From the NCBI GenBank assembly GCA_902805495.1, contig CADCTH010000254.1:1-13497 (forward strand): a DNA stretch of 13,497 nt, given 5' to 3'. Within the stretch, counting starts at the first letter, position 1. The number at the start of each line of letters is the position of its first letter. The position numbers and the translations under genes are program-made. Under the pieces are notes generated by a model that saw nothing but the letters and a program-made list of their open reading frames with translations, was not told the DNA's origin and searched no databases. Below, in pieces: positions 1 to 6,192 of the stretch. This DNA comes from an uncultured Actinomycetospora sp. Its GTDB lineage: Bacteria; Actinomycetota; Actinomycetes; Mycobacteriales; Pseudonocardiaceae.

Positions 1-289
1 ACGCCAGCAGCACCGACACCGACCGCGAGGCCACCGACTGCGCGAGCAGCGACGCCGCCACCCGCCGGTCGGCGCCCAGCCCGTCGGCGACCTCGTCCAG
101 CCGCTGACCCAGCGGGTCGGGCCCCTCGGCCGGCACCGCGAGCAGCGCGGCCAGCGGGCGCCACGAGGGGTCGGCCGCCTCGGCGTCGCGGGTCGACACC
201 GTGAAGAACCCGCCGACCGCGTCGACCTCCGCGAGCACCGCCCGGACGTGCGCCGGGTCCGCCGTCCGGCCGACGGTCGACGTCGTCAC
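1..289 (-). CDS. FhuF-like (2Fe-2S) protein / ferric-siderophore reductase, N-terminal part
   Basis: The gene reads leftward from GTG at 289 and leaves the window at position 1, so only about the first 96 residues are visible. The segment has a GGFFTVS stretch near residue 27, a conserved-looking SWRPLAALLAVPAE stretch, and RVAASLLAQSVASRS near the edge. This order (short N-terminal helix, W-R-P-L, then R-V-A-A-S-L-hydrophobic) is what I recall from actinobacterial FhuF-like proteins, which release iron from ferric siderophores through a C-terminal [2Fe-2S] cluster. The Cys cluster would lie outside the window, so the call rests on the N-terminus alone. The start is supported by a purine-rich GAGGGGG just upstream. 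An in-frame GTG at 322 is an alternative. It diverges from the small gene at 343. Confidence 0.5.
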   Translation of the reverse strand, partial: MTTSTVGRTADPAHVRAVLAEVDAVGGFFTVSTRDAEAADPSWRPLAALLAVPAEGPDPLGQRLDEVADGLGADRRVAASLLAQSVASRSVSVLLA

Positions 290-342
290 GTCGCCCCCTC
301 GGCCGGTCGCGCTCGCGCTCACAGCCGCTCATGCTGGCGGAC

Positions 343-654
343 ATGACCGTCGCGAGCACGCGCGGTCGGGGCGGCGGCCGTCCCCGACCCGCCCGGTTCT
401 CCTTCTGGGTCGACCGCACCGGCACCCTGGGACCGGTCCTCCTGCGCTACGACCTGCGGGGACGAGGGGTGCGGCGCGGGGCCCGGCTCGGCGTCGACGG
501 CCGGTGGCACGCGAGCACCCAGCCGGACACGCTGCGCTGGCTGGGCGCCGGGTCGGGCGGGGCCGAGGTGATCGACGTCGACGGCGCCCGCGAGGTGGCC
601 CGTCAGCTCGGCTTCCCCGACATCGACGTGACCGACCCGCAGGTCCTGCCCTGA
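343..654 (+). CDS. Small protein of unknown function
   Basis: This is an unrecognised soluble protein of 103 residues from ATG at 343; an ATG at 331 would give 107. The 343 start has a weak GGCGG before it, while 331 has nothing resembling a ribosome site. The first dozen residues are rich in Arg and Gly. The rest reads like a compact domain with FSFWVDRTGTLGPVLLRYDL, a second basic stretch, and a C-terminal EVARQLGFPDIDV helix. No signal peptide or membrane segment is seen. Third-position GC is high, as in neighbouring genes. It is transcribed away from the FhuF-like gene with about 50 bases between them. It could be a regulatory or accessory protein, but nothing shows which. Confidence 0.5.
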   Translation: MTVASTRGRGGGRPRPARFSFWVDRTGTLGPVLLRYDLRGRGVRRGARLGVDGRWHASTQPDTLRWLGAGSGGAEVIDVDGAREVARQLGFPDIDVTDPQVLP

Positions 655-737
655 CGCTGCCGACAGAGACGATCACCCAGCGCGACGGGCCGGGCAGGAC
701 GGGGTGGTCGGTCCTCCGCCGTTCGGGGCCTCTCCGT

Positions 738-743
738 TAGGTT
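738..743 (+). promoter_or_regulatory. Putative -10 box (TAGGTT) of a leaderless promoter for the gene at 751
   Basis: TAGGTT fits the actinobacterial TANNNT -10 pattern and lies exactly 7 bases before the ATG at 751, so transcription would begin at or next to the start codon. No Shine-Dalgarno sequence is present, which agrees with a leaderless transcript. No convincing -35 box is seen. The same arrangement recurs at several genes in this window. Confidence 0.5.
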
Positions 744-750
744 CGTCGCC

Positions 751-1977
751 ATGCTCGACTCCGGCGTCCGCATCGCCGCCGCCTTCCTGCCCGTGGGCAT
801 CCCGGTCCTCGTGGGCCTCGTGGTGGCCGTGGTGCGCCGGCGCGCGCTGCCGGCGGTCTCGGGCCCGGCCATCGCGGGCCTCCTGTTGCAGCTGCTCGTC
901 GTGCTGGCCAGCACGTTCCTGGTCGCCGCGGCGTCGTTCAACGGGTTCGGCCTGGCGCCGGGGAGCTTCCTGTCGCTGACCAGCGTCCTGGGCTTCGGCG
1001 TGATCGTGCTCCAGGTGCTGTCCTGGACCCTGCTGCTCGTCGCGCTGTTCCGGCGCCTGCCGGCCCGCAGCGCCGACCGCACGCCCACCGGGCGCCACGC
1101 CCTGCTCGACGAGCAGGGCGAGCAGGTGATCGCCGAGGAGGGCACCACGCTGCTGCCGGTCGGCGCCGCCGCGGGCAGCGCCGCCACCGAGGAGCCGGTC
1201 CGGCCCGGGGAGCCGTGGCCCGAGGAGGAGCCGGCGGTCACCGACACCTTCGCCGTCGGGCCCGCGCCCCACGGGCCGGAGGCCGAGGACCGCGACGCCG
1301 ACGCGCCGGACCTCGACCGCGAGGAGCCCCCGGCCGTGACGGCCGAGTCCCTCGACGAGGCCGCGGCGACCGAGGACGAGGCGCACGGCGACGTGGCGGA
1401 CACGCCCGACACGCGCGACACGCGGGACACGCGCGACGACGTCGTGGACACGGACGACGAGCCGGTGACGGCGACGGTCACGGCGACGGACGACCCGGCC
1501 GGTGACCCCGCCCCCGGCCCCGCCCCCGCCGCCCACGACCTCGCCGGCGACGACCCGGCCGACGACGTCGCGGACGACGAGGCGACCCCGGGCGCGACCA
1601 CGACCATCGCAGCCGACGACGTGCCGCTCGCCGACCCGGACTTCGAGACCGGCCCGGACGACGGGGACGCCGACCCCCTCCCGGACGACCCCGGGGCCGA
1701 CGCCGCGCTGGCCGACGCCGACCGCGACGCCGAGGGCGACGCCGCGGACGACGCCGCCGTCACCGACACGCTCCCCGCGACGGAGACCGAAACGACCACG
1801 GACACACCGACGACCACGGACACCCCGACGACCACGGACACCCCGACGACGACGGCCACGCCCTCGTCCGGCCCCACCCCGCCACCGTCCGCCGGTCACC
1901 CCTGGTTCGACCCGGCCGGCGAGGCCGAGCAGGGCGCGACCGAGCCCACGAGGGCCGGGTCCACCGAGGGCCGCTGA
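751..1977 (+). CDS. Membrane protein with three predicted TM segments and a long acidic, repeat-rich C-terminal tail
   Basis: This 408-residue protein is not one I recognise. The first about 105 residues contain three hydrophobic segments (about 9-27, 36-63 and 73-103). They are followed by a basic FRRLPARSADR stretch that marks the cytoplasmic side by the positive-inside rule. From about residue 115 to the end the chain is low in complexity and dominated by Asp, Glu, Ala, Pro and Thr, so probably disordered and strongly negative. It holds two short tandem repeats: DTP/DTR units at residues 217-228 and TTTDTP units at 348-371. The opposite strand is also open over most of this stretch, but those readings are repetitive by-products of the biased composition. 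The plus frame has a sensible hydrophobic N-terminus and a leaderless-type promoter. It ends 17 bases from the convergent ogt gene. A cation-binding or spacer role for the tail is only a guess. Confidence 0.75.
   Translation: MLDSGVRIAAAFLPVGIPVLVGLVVAVVRRRALPAVSGPAIAGLLLQLLVVLASTFLVAAASFNGFGLAPGSFLSLTSVLGFGVIVLQVLSWTLLLVALFRRLPARSADRTPTGRHALLDEQGEQVIAEEGTTLLPVGAAAGSAATEEPVRPGEPWPEEEPAVTDTFAVGPAPHGPEAEDRDADAPDLDREEPPAVTAESLDEAAATEDEAHGDVADTPDTRDTRDTRDDVVDTDDEPVTATVTATDDPAGDPAPGPAPAAHDLAGDDPADDVADDEATPGATTTIAADDVPLADPDFETGPDDGDADPLPDDPGADAALADADRDAEGDAADDAAVTDTLPATETETTTDTPTTTDTPTTTDTPTTTATPSSGPTPPPSAGHPWFDPAGEAEQGATEPTRAGSTEGR
1399..1434 (+). repeat. Four 9-bp tandem units encoding Asp-Thr-Pro/Arg
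   Basis: The unit GACACGCSC (third to last bases vary) occurs four times in frame and encodes DTP DTR DTR DTR in the acidic tail. Units of three codons can expand or contract without breaking the frame. Confidence 0.85.
1792..1863 (+). repeat. 18-bp tandem repeat encoding TTTDTP, about four copies
   Basis: Units start at 1792, 1810, 1828 and 1846. The first three differ by one base and encode TTTDTP; the fourth is degenerate and encodes TTTATP. The repeat is in frame near the C-terminus of the acidic-tail membrane protein. The near identity of the copies suggests recent slippage. Confidence 0.9.
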
Positions 1978-1994
1978 CCGGCGAGGGGCCGTCA

Positions 1995-2480
1995 TCACCC
2001 GCGCGCCTCGAGGTCGAGCAGCGCCCGCTTGCGCTCGACGCCCCCGGCGTAGCCCGTGAGCGACCCGCTCGCCCCGACCACGCGGTGGCAGGGCACGACG
2101 ATGCTGACCGGGTTGCGGCCGTTGGCGAGCCCGACCGCGCGCGAGGCCGCGGGCGCGCCGATCCGCGCCGCCAGCTCGCCGTAGGTCCACGTCTGCCCGT
2201 ACGGGATCGCGCGCAGCGCCGCCCACACCCGCTGCTGGAACGCGGTGCCCCGCAGCTCGAGCGGCACGTCGAACGCCGTCCGCTCCCCCGCGAAGTACGC
2301 GGTGAGCTGCTCTCGCACCGCGGGCAGGGCCGCGTCGTCCCGCGCCCCGAGGGTCCCGGGCACCGGACCGCGGCGGTGCTCGGGCAGGTAGAGCCCGGTC
2401 AGCACGCCGTCGTCGGCGCGCAGGGTCAGCGGCCCGAGGGGGCTGTCCACGAGCGCGTGCGTCGTCGTCACCACCGCCAT
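1995..2480 (-). CDS. ogt: Methylated-DNA--[protein]-cysteine S-methyltransferase (O6-alkylguanine repair)
   Basis: This suicide repair enzyme moves the alkyl group from O6-alkylguanine (and O4-alkylthymine) in DNA to its own cysteine. The 161-residue length is usual for a stand-alone Ogt/MGMT without Ada domains. Visible landmarks are the active-site PCHRV with Cys131, the DNA-recognition segment RAVGLAN at 114-120 (arginine finger Arg114, hinge Asn120), the RGTAFQQRVWAALRAIPYGQTWTYGELA helix-turn region at about 78-104, and TGYAGG near 142-147 that lines the substrate pocket. It starts one base after the stop codon of the membrane protein gene upstream, so the two are almost certainly co-transcribed and translationally coupled. 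It converges with the acidic-tail gene 17 bases away. There is no Ada-type regulator beside it. Confidence 0.95.
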   Translation of the reverse strand: MAVVTTTHALVDSPLGPLTLRADDGVLTGLYLPEHRRGPVPGTLGARDDAALPAVREQLTAYFAGERTAFDVPLELRGTAFQQRVWAALRAIPYGQTWTYGELAARIGAPAASRAVGLANGRNPVSIVVPCHRVVGASGSLTGYAGGVERKRALLDLEARG

Positions 2481-2481
2481 C

Positions 2482-3051
2482 TCACACGACGGACGCCAGC
2501 ACGAGCACCGCCAGTCCGGCGGGCACGTCGAGCGCCACGCACGCCTCGGCCAGCGACGGTGAGACCTGGTCGCGGTGGCGGCGCAGGTGCCACAGGTCCC
2601 AGGCGCCGTGCCCGATGAGGGTCAGGGCCGCGAGGACCAGCCCGGCGCCCGGGGCGATCGCGAGCGCCAGCAGGACGAGCAGGCCGTAGACGACGAGGCC
2701 CACCGTCTGCCGGGCGAGCGCCGGCCGGGCGGCGCCGCGCACCACCCCGACGACCAGCAGCGCCACCGCGGCGACGCCGTTGACCAGCACGGGCGAGACG
2801 TCGAGCAGGCGGGCCGCGACGACCAGCACCGTGCCCGCGAGGACCCAGACCCAGGCCATCCACGGGCGGGAGAACGCGGCCGCGGCGACGTAGCAGGACA
2901 CCGCGATGACGACCACCATCGCGATGTCGCCGGCGGTCGCGGACCCGGCGAGGACGACCGCGGCCGCGGCGAGGACGCCGACCGCGACCGGCCAGCGACG
3001 GGCGACCGCGGCGAGGCGGCCGGGACGGGTGGGGGTGGCGTCGGTGCTCAT
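2482..3051 (-). CDS. Multi-pass membrane protein of unknown function, upstream of ogt
   Basis: The 189-residue protein has about six or seven hydrophobic segments (near 21-36, 42-60, 64-81, 87-104, 117-147 and 171-187). Its most distinctive part is IGHGAWDLWHLRRHRDQ at about 146-162, where His148, Trp151, Asp152 and His155 are followed by a strongly basic run, then SLAEACVALD leading into the last helix. I do not recognise the family. A His/Asp cluster at a membrane border could bind a metal or quinone, but this is speculation. The ATG at 3051 is the first usable start after the -10-like TATTAC at 3078-3073, and no Shine-Dalgarno is obvious. It forms an operon with ogt (one base between stop and start) and has an ATACCC-N5-GGGTAT operator-like palindrome directly upstream. 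Confidence 0.8.
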   Translation of the reverse strand: MSTDATPTRPGRLAAVARRWPVAVGVLAAAAVVLAGSATAGDIAMVVVIAVSCYVAAAAFSRPWMAWVWVLAGTVLVVAARLLDVSPVLVNGVAAVALLVVGVVRGAARPALARQTVGLVVYGLLVLLALAIAPGAGLVLAALTLIGHGAWDLWHLRRHRDQVSPSLAEACVALDVPAGLAVLVLASVV

Positions 3052-3075
3052 GGCGGGGACGATGCCTCTGCAGTA

Positions 3076-3092
3076 ATACCCTGGGGGGGTAT
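3076..3092. promoter_or_regulatory. Operator-like palindrome ATACCC-N5-GGGTAT in the divergent region
   Basis: A perfect 6-bp inverted repeat with a G-rich 5-bp centre lies 25 bp upstream of the membrane protein start. It touches a -10-like TATTAC (3078-3073, minus strand), so a bound protein would block that promoter. AT-flanked G/C tracts of this form are typical of sites for the CsoR/RcnR/FrmR/CstR repressor family (copper, nickel/cobalt, formaldehyde, persulfide sensors). No such regulator is encoded in the window, so the match is by resemblance only. Confidence 0.5.
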
Positions 3093-3124
3093 CGACGAGG
3101 ACGTGTCCGGAATCCTGCGCACCC

Positions 3125-3138
3125 GGTCCGGACGGACC
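3125..3138. repeat. Inverted repeat GGTCCG-GA-CGGACC near the -35 position of the AraC-type gene
   Basis: A perfect 6-2-6 palindrome lies 10 bp upstream of the proposed -10 box of the regulator at 3162, covering its -35 position. AraC-type regulators are sometimes autoregulated, so this could be an operator. GC-rich palindromes of this size also arise by chance at this base composition. Confidence 0.3.
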
Positions 3139-3148
3139 CGTCGCCCGC

Positions 3149-3154
3149 TACGCT
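3149..3154 (+). promoter_or_regulatory. Putative -10 box (TACGCT) of a leaderless promoter for the gene at 3162
   Basis: TACGCT matches TANNNT and is 7 bases before GTG at 3162, placing the transcription start at the start codon. No ribosome-binding sequence is seen. This supports GTG 3162 as the true start of the regulator. Confidence 0.5.
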
Positions 3155-3161
3155 CCCGTCC

Positions 3162-4121
3162 GTGGACACCGTCGTCGTCGGCGACGAGGACGCCGAGCTG
3201 CTCGACCTGTCCTGCGTCACGACGACGCTCTCGGTGGCCGCCGAGGTCGGCGCCGACCCGCCCTACGCCGTGCGGCTGCTGACGCCGGGCGGCCGGGCGA
3301 TCACCTGCCGCCCCGGGCTGCGCGTCGAGGCCCACGGCGCGCTCGAGCACCACACCGGGCCGGTCGACACCCTCGTCGTGATCGGGGGTCTGGGCAGCGA
3401 CGCCGCGGCGCGCGACCCGGTGGTGACCGCGCACGTCCGGCGCCTCGCCCGTGACGCGCGGCGGGTGGCGTCGGTGTGCACGGGGGCGAGCGTCCTCGCG
3501 GCCGCCGGCCTGCTCGACGGCCGGCGCGCCACCACCCACTGGCGCTTCGCCGCCGACCTCGCCCGGGCGCACCCGGAGGTCACCGTCGACCCGGCCCCGA
3601 TCTTCATCCGCGACGGCCGCATCGCGACCTCGGCCGGCGTGACGAGCGCGCTGGACCTGACCCTGTCGTTCGTCGCCGAGGACCACGGCCCGGCGCTCGC
3701 ACGCCGGGTCGCGCGCGCCCTCGTCACCTACCTGCAGCGCCCCGCGACCCAGGCGCAGGTCAGCCTGCACGTCGCGGCCCCGGCCCCCGCCGACGACGTG
3801 GTGCGCCGCGTCGTCGACCACATCGCCGGGCACCTCGCCGACGACCTCGGGGCCGCGGTCCTCGCCGCGTACGCCGGAGTCAGCGAGCGCCACCTCACCC
3901 GGCTCTTCCGCGCCCACCTCGACCGCACGCCGGCCGAGCACGTCCGGCGCGCCCGCACCGAGGCGGCGGCGCAGCTGGTGGCGACCACCGACGTCCCGCT
4001 GGCCCGCGTCGCGGCGCGCTGCGGCTTCCGGTCGACCGAGACGATGCGCACCGCGTTCGTCGACGCCTTCGGCCGCACGCCCTCGGAGCACCGGCGGGCG
4101 TTCGCGCTCAGCGCCTCCTGA
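3162..4121 (+). CDS. GlxA/FtrA-type transcriptional regulator (DJ-1/PfpI domain plus AraC helix-turn-helix)
   Basis: This 319-residue regulator has the usual length for the family. Residues 1-185 form a class I glutamine-amidotransferase-like (DJ-1/PfpI) domain with the nucleophile-elbow motif SVCTGASVLAAAGLLDG and Cys106, followed by ATTHW (123-127) and SAGVTSALDL (157-166), all typical of GlxA-family members, where the domain acts as a sensor. Residues about 215-315 are the AraC/XylS DNA-binding domain: a first helix-turn-helix at about 232-250 (VLAAYAGVSERHLTRLFR), then a second at about 280-302 with VAARCGFRSTETMRTAF and the closing GRTPSEHRRAF. GTG at 3162 is favoured by the TACGCT box 7 bases upstream. 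It diverges from the membrane protein/ogt operon, and its 3' end overlaps the convergent zinc exporter gene by 14 bases. The ligand and targets cannot be read from sequence. Confidence 0.93.
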   Translation: MDTVVVGDEDAELLDLSCVTTTLSVAAEVGADPPYAVRLLTPGGRAITCRPGLRVEAHGALEHHTGPVDTLVVIGGLGSDAAARDPVVTAHVRRLARDARRVASVCTGASVLAAAGLLDGRRATTHWRFAADLARAHPEVTVDPAPIFIRDGRIATSAGVTSALDLTLSFVAEDHGPALARRVARALVTYLQRPATQAQVSLHVAAPAPADDVVRRVVDHIAGHLADDLGAAVLAAYAGVSERHLTRLFRAHLDRTPAEHVRRARTEAAAQLVATTDVPLARVAARCGFRSTETMRTAFVDAFGRTPSEHRRAFALSAS

Positions 4122-5049
4122 GCGCGCCGGCGGGCGGGTCGCACGCCTGCTCGTGGTCGGCGTGCTCGAGCGCCTCGATCTGCAGCGTGCTGTGCTCGAG
4201 CCCGAAGCGCTCGCGCAGGAGGTGGGTCGCGCGGTCGAGGACGCCGTGGGGGCCGCAGTCGGCGGTGGTGCAGCCCGCGTCGGAGATGACGAGGTGCGCC
4301 GAGACCGCGGGACTGCGGTCGTTGATGGCCCAGACGTGCAGGTCGTGGACCTCGGCGACGCCGTCGACGTCGAGCAGGGTCGTGTGGACGTCGTCGACGT
4401 CGATGCCGGCCGGCGCGCCCTCGAGCAGCACGTGCCCGGTCTCGCGCAGCAGGGCGACCGTGCGCGGCAGGAGGATCGCGACGATCACCAGGGAGGCGAT
4501 GGTGTCGGCGTAGGCCCAGCCGGTGGTGAGCGTGACCGCCGCCGCGGCCAGCACCGCGACCGAGCCCAGCGCGTCGCCCAGCACGTGCAGGGCGGCGCCG
4601 CGCACGTTCATGCCGCCGCTGCCGCGCTGCAGCACCACGAGCGCGACGACGTTGCCGACGAGCCCGACGAGGCCGTAGAGCAGCAGCCCGCCGGCGGCGA
4701 CCGCGGTCGGCGCGGCCAGGCGGTCGACGGCCTCGACGGCGACCCACACCGTGACGCCGAGGAGCAGGACGGCGTTGAGCCCGGCGCCGAGCACCTCGGC
4801 GCGGCCCAGCCCGAAGGTGCGCCGCCGGCTCGGGGGCCGGGCGGCCAGCGCCGAGGCGGTGAGCGCCGTGCCCAGCGCGACGACGTCGGTGCCGACGTGC
4901 CCCAGGTCGGCGAGCAGGGCCAGCGAGCCGGTGAGCACCGCGCCCACCACGCCGACGACCAGGACGACCGCCGCGGCGCCGAGCGCGAGCCCCAGCCGGC
5001 GGCGGTCGTCCGCCCCGGCGTGACCCCCGTGTCCGTGACCGTGTCCCAC
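4108..5049 (-). CDS. Cation diffusion facilitator, CzcD/ZitB-like zinc (divalent metal) exporter
   Basis: This is a proton-coupled exporter of Zn2+ and similar divalent metals in the cell membrane. From GTG at 5049 it has 313 residues, normal for the family. The N-terminus is a His-rich GHGHGHGGH tract, as often seen in CzcD-type proteins. There are six membrane helices. The transport site is the classical zinc type, HxxxD in helix 2 (His51, Asp55 in LADLGHVGTD) and HxxxD in helix 5 (His155, Asp159 in HVLGDALGS). The cytosolic domain carries HDLHVW at 235-240, and the C-terminus has Cys260, Cys265 and a His-rich HADHEQAC stretch. Upstream in-frame ATGs (5079, 5073, 5061) would add up to 10 residues. 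I prefer GTG 5049 because a TATGGT box lies exactly 7 bases before it and because the protein then begins with GHGHGH. Its last codons overlap the convergent regulator gene. Confidence 0.93.
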   Translation of the reverse strand: MGHGHGHGGHAGADDRRRLGLALGAAAVVLVVGVVGAVLTGSLALLADLGHVGTDVVALGTALTASALAARPPSRRRTFGLGRAEVLGAGLNAVLLLGVTVWVAVEAVDRLAAPTAVAAGGLLLYGLVGLVGNVVALVVLQRGSGGMNVRGAALHVLGDALGSVAVLAAAAVTLTTGWAYADTIASLVIVAILLPRTVALLRETGHVLLEGAPAGIDVDDVHTTLLDVDGVAEVHDLHVWAINDRSPAVSAHLVISDAGCTTADCGPHGVLDRATHLLRERFGLEHSTLQIEALEHADHEQACDPPAGALRRR

Positions 5050-5056
5050 ACCCCGG

Positions 5057-5062
5057 ACCATA
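5057..5062 (-). promoter_or_regulatory. Putative -10 box (TATGGT) of a leaderless promoter for the zinc exporter
   Basis: Read on the minus strand, TATGGT is followed by 7 bases and then GTG at 5049. It coincides with the ATG at 5061, which argues that this ATG belongs to the promoter rather than the protein. The palindrome at 5062-5081 abuts it. Confidence 0.45.
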
Positions 5063-5081
5063 CATGCGTACATCTGCATGT
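5062..5081. promoter_or_regulatory. Operator-like inverted repeat ACATGC-N8-GCATGT before the zinc exporter
   Basis: A perfect 6-bp inverted repeat with an 8-bp spacer, AT-richer than its surroundings, covers the stretch between the -35 position and the -10 box of the exporter promoter. It is also about 33 bp upstream of the -10 box of the divergent methyltransferase gene. Zinc exporters are commonly repressed by ArsR/SmtB-type sensors binding imperfect palindromes at this place. The exact motif does not match a consensus I can name. Confidence 0.45.
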
Positions 5082-5113
5082 GCGGGTCGGGATCATCACC
5101 CGGAGGTGGCGCC

Positions 5114-5119
5114 TAGAGT
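5114..5119 (+). promoter_or_regulatory. Putative -10 box (TAGAGT) of a leaderless promoter for the operon at 5126
   Basis: TAGAGT fits TANNNT and ends 6 bases before GTG at 5126. A GGAGG-like sequence (5102-5106) lies too far upstream (about 20 bases) to act as a ribosome site for this start. It would drive the methyltransferase, DUF1330 and antiporter genes. Confidence 0.45.
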
Positions 5120-5125
5120 GGCCCG

Positions 5126-5776
5126 GTGGCCGTGAACCCCTGGCTCGCCGTCACCGGCGGCACCGCCGGCCCCGGATACGCCGCACGCTTCGCCGCCCTC
5201 GAGGCCGCCGGCGAGGACCTCGACGGCGAGGCCCGCCGCGTGCACGCCCTGCTCGGCGGCCGCCCGTCCGCGGTCCTCGACGCCGGCTGCGGCACCGGGC
5301 GCGTCGCGATCCACCTCGCGCACCTCGGGCACCACGTCGTCGGCGTCGACCTCGACGCCTCGATGCTCGACGAGGCCCGCGCCGCGGCGCCCGCGCTGGA
5401 CTGGCGCCTGGTCGACCTGGCCGATCCCGGGGCCCTCCGGCTGGACCACCCCCTCGACGCCGTCGTCGCGGCCGGCAACCTCTGGCCGCTGCTGACGCCC
5501 GGCACGCACGCCGCGGTCGTGGCGGGGCTCGCCGGGCACCTGCGCCCCGGCGGGCTGCTCGTCGCGGGCTTCGGCCTCGACGACGCGCACGTGCCGTTCA
5601 CGCTGCCCGACGGCGTCGCGTTCCCCGGGCTGGACGACTACGACGCGGCCTGCACCGCCGCCGGCCTCGCCCTCCTCGCGCGCACCGCCGACTGGGCGGG
5701 CGAGGAGCCCTACGCCGGCGGCGGCTACGCCGTCAGCGTGCACACGAAGAGTGACGCCCGAGAGGAGGCACCCTGA
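5126..5776 (+). CDS. Class I SAM-dependent methyltransferase
   Basis: This 216-residue enzyme is predicted to transfer a methyl group from S-adenosylmethionine to an unknown acceptor. The Rossmann-type SAM site is clear: motif I VLDAGCGTG at 50-58, the acidic end of strand 2 at VGVDLD (Asp75), WRLVDLAD at about 93-100, DAVVAAGN as the motif III-like strand at 111-118, and LRPGGLLVAGFGLDD at 139-153. The substrate-binding part is short, suggesting a small-molecule substrate. GTG at 5126 is chosen from the leaderless-type promoter. Its stop overlaps the start of the next gene by one base (TGATG), so it is the first gene of a three-gene operon with a DUF1330 protein and an antiporter. The partnership does not reveal the substrate. 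Confidence 0.9.
   Translation: MAVNPWLAVTGGTAGPGYAARFAALEAAGEDLDGEARRVHALLGGRPSAVLDAGCGTGRVAIHLAHLGHHVVGVDLDASMLDEARAAAPALDWRLVDLADPGALRLDHPLDAVVAAGNLWPLLTPGTHAAVVAGLAGHLRPGGLLVAGFGLDDAHVPFTLPDGVAFPGLDDYDAACTAAGLALLARTADWAGEEPYAGGGYAVSVHTKSDAREEAP
5760..5768 (+). promoter_or_regulatory. Strong Shine-Dalgarno (AGAGGAGG) for the DUF1330 gene
   Basis: A GAGGAGG core lies inside the end of the methyltransferase gene, about 8 bases before ATG 5776. It fixes that start and shows that internal genes of this operon use ribosome-binding sites while the first gene does not. Confidence 0.75.
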
Positions 5777-6192
5777 TGGCCGTCGACCCCCGCGGGCGCG
5801 ACATCAAGACGTTCCTGGCCGACGACCCCGGTGGTCCGGTGGTCATGCTCAACCTGCTGCGCTTCCGCCCCGACGCCGAGGGCGGCCACGCCGCGGCCCG
5901 CGACTCCTACACCGCCTACCTCGCGCACTTCCGCCGGTACGCCGAACCCCGCGGCGCGGAGATCCTCTACCTCGGCGAGGGCAGCACCGCGCTCGTGGCC
6001 GAGGAAGGCCAGGCCTGGGACGCGGTGCTGGTCGTGCGCTACCCGAGCCGGCAGGCGTTCAGCGACATGGTCGCCGACCCCGCCTACCAACAGGGCACGC
6101 ACCTGCGCTCCGGCGCGCTCACCGAGGCCGTCCTGCAGGCGACGACGCCCTGGGATCCGCCCGGACCGGCGAGCGGGACGCCCGCCCCGTGA
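5776..6192 (+). CDS. DUF1330 family protein (dimeric alpha-beta barrel fold)
   Basis: The 138-residue soluble protein resembles DUF1330, a small ferredoxin-like fold related to antibiotic-biosynthesis monooxygenase (ABM) domains. Characteristic pieces are PVVMLNLLRFR at about 21-31, the YTAYLAHFRRYAEPRGAEILYLGE segment, WDAVLVVRYPSRQAFSDMVADPAYQQGTHLRSGAL in the second half, and a Pro-rich tail. The biochemical role of the family is not established. The start is fixed by the strong AGAGGAGG site and the one-base overlap with the methyltransferase. Its stop overlaps the GTG of the antiporter by 4 bases (GTGA). Tight coupling suggests all three are made together, although no common pathway is obvious. 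Confidence 0.85.
   Translation: MAVDPRGRDIKTFLADDPGGPVVMLNLLRFRPDAEGGHAAARDSYTAYLAHFRRYAEPRGAEILYLGEGSTALVAEEGQAWDAVLVVRYPSRQAFSDMVADPAYQQGTHLRSGALTEAVLQATTPWDPPGPASGTPAP

Noticed and set aside
603..2226. Two long minus-strand open frames opposite the acidic-tail gene, one with VVVGVS repeats
   Set aside because: They are mirror images of the tandem repeats and biased codons of the plus-strand gene, are of very low complexity, and one runs into ogt. No start context supports them.
4153..5754. 533-codon plus-strand open frame across the zinc exporter and methyltransferase genes
   Set aside because: It covers two genes confirmed by motifs in other frames and has only charged, repetitive sequence.
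5751..6188. Upstream extension of the antiporter frame
   Set aside because: The added residues are Arg/Pro-rich, overlap the DUF1330 gene entirely, and precede the natural membrane N-terminus; GTG 6189 gives a normal length.
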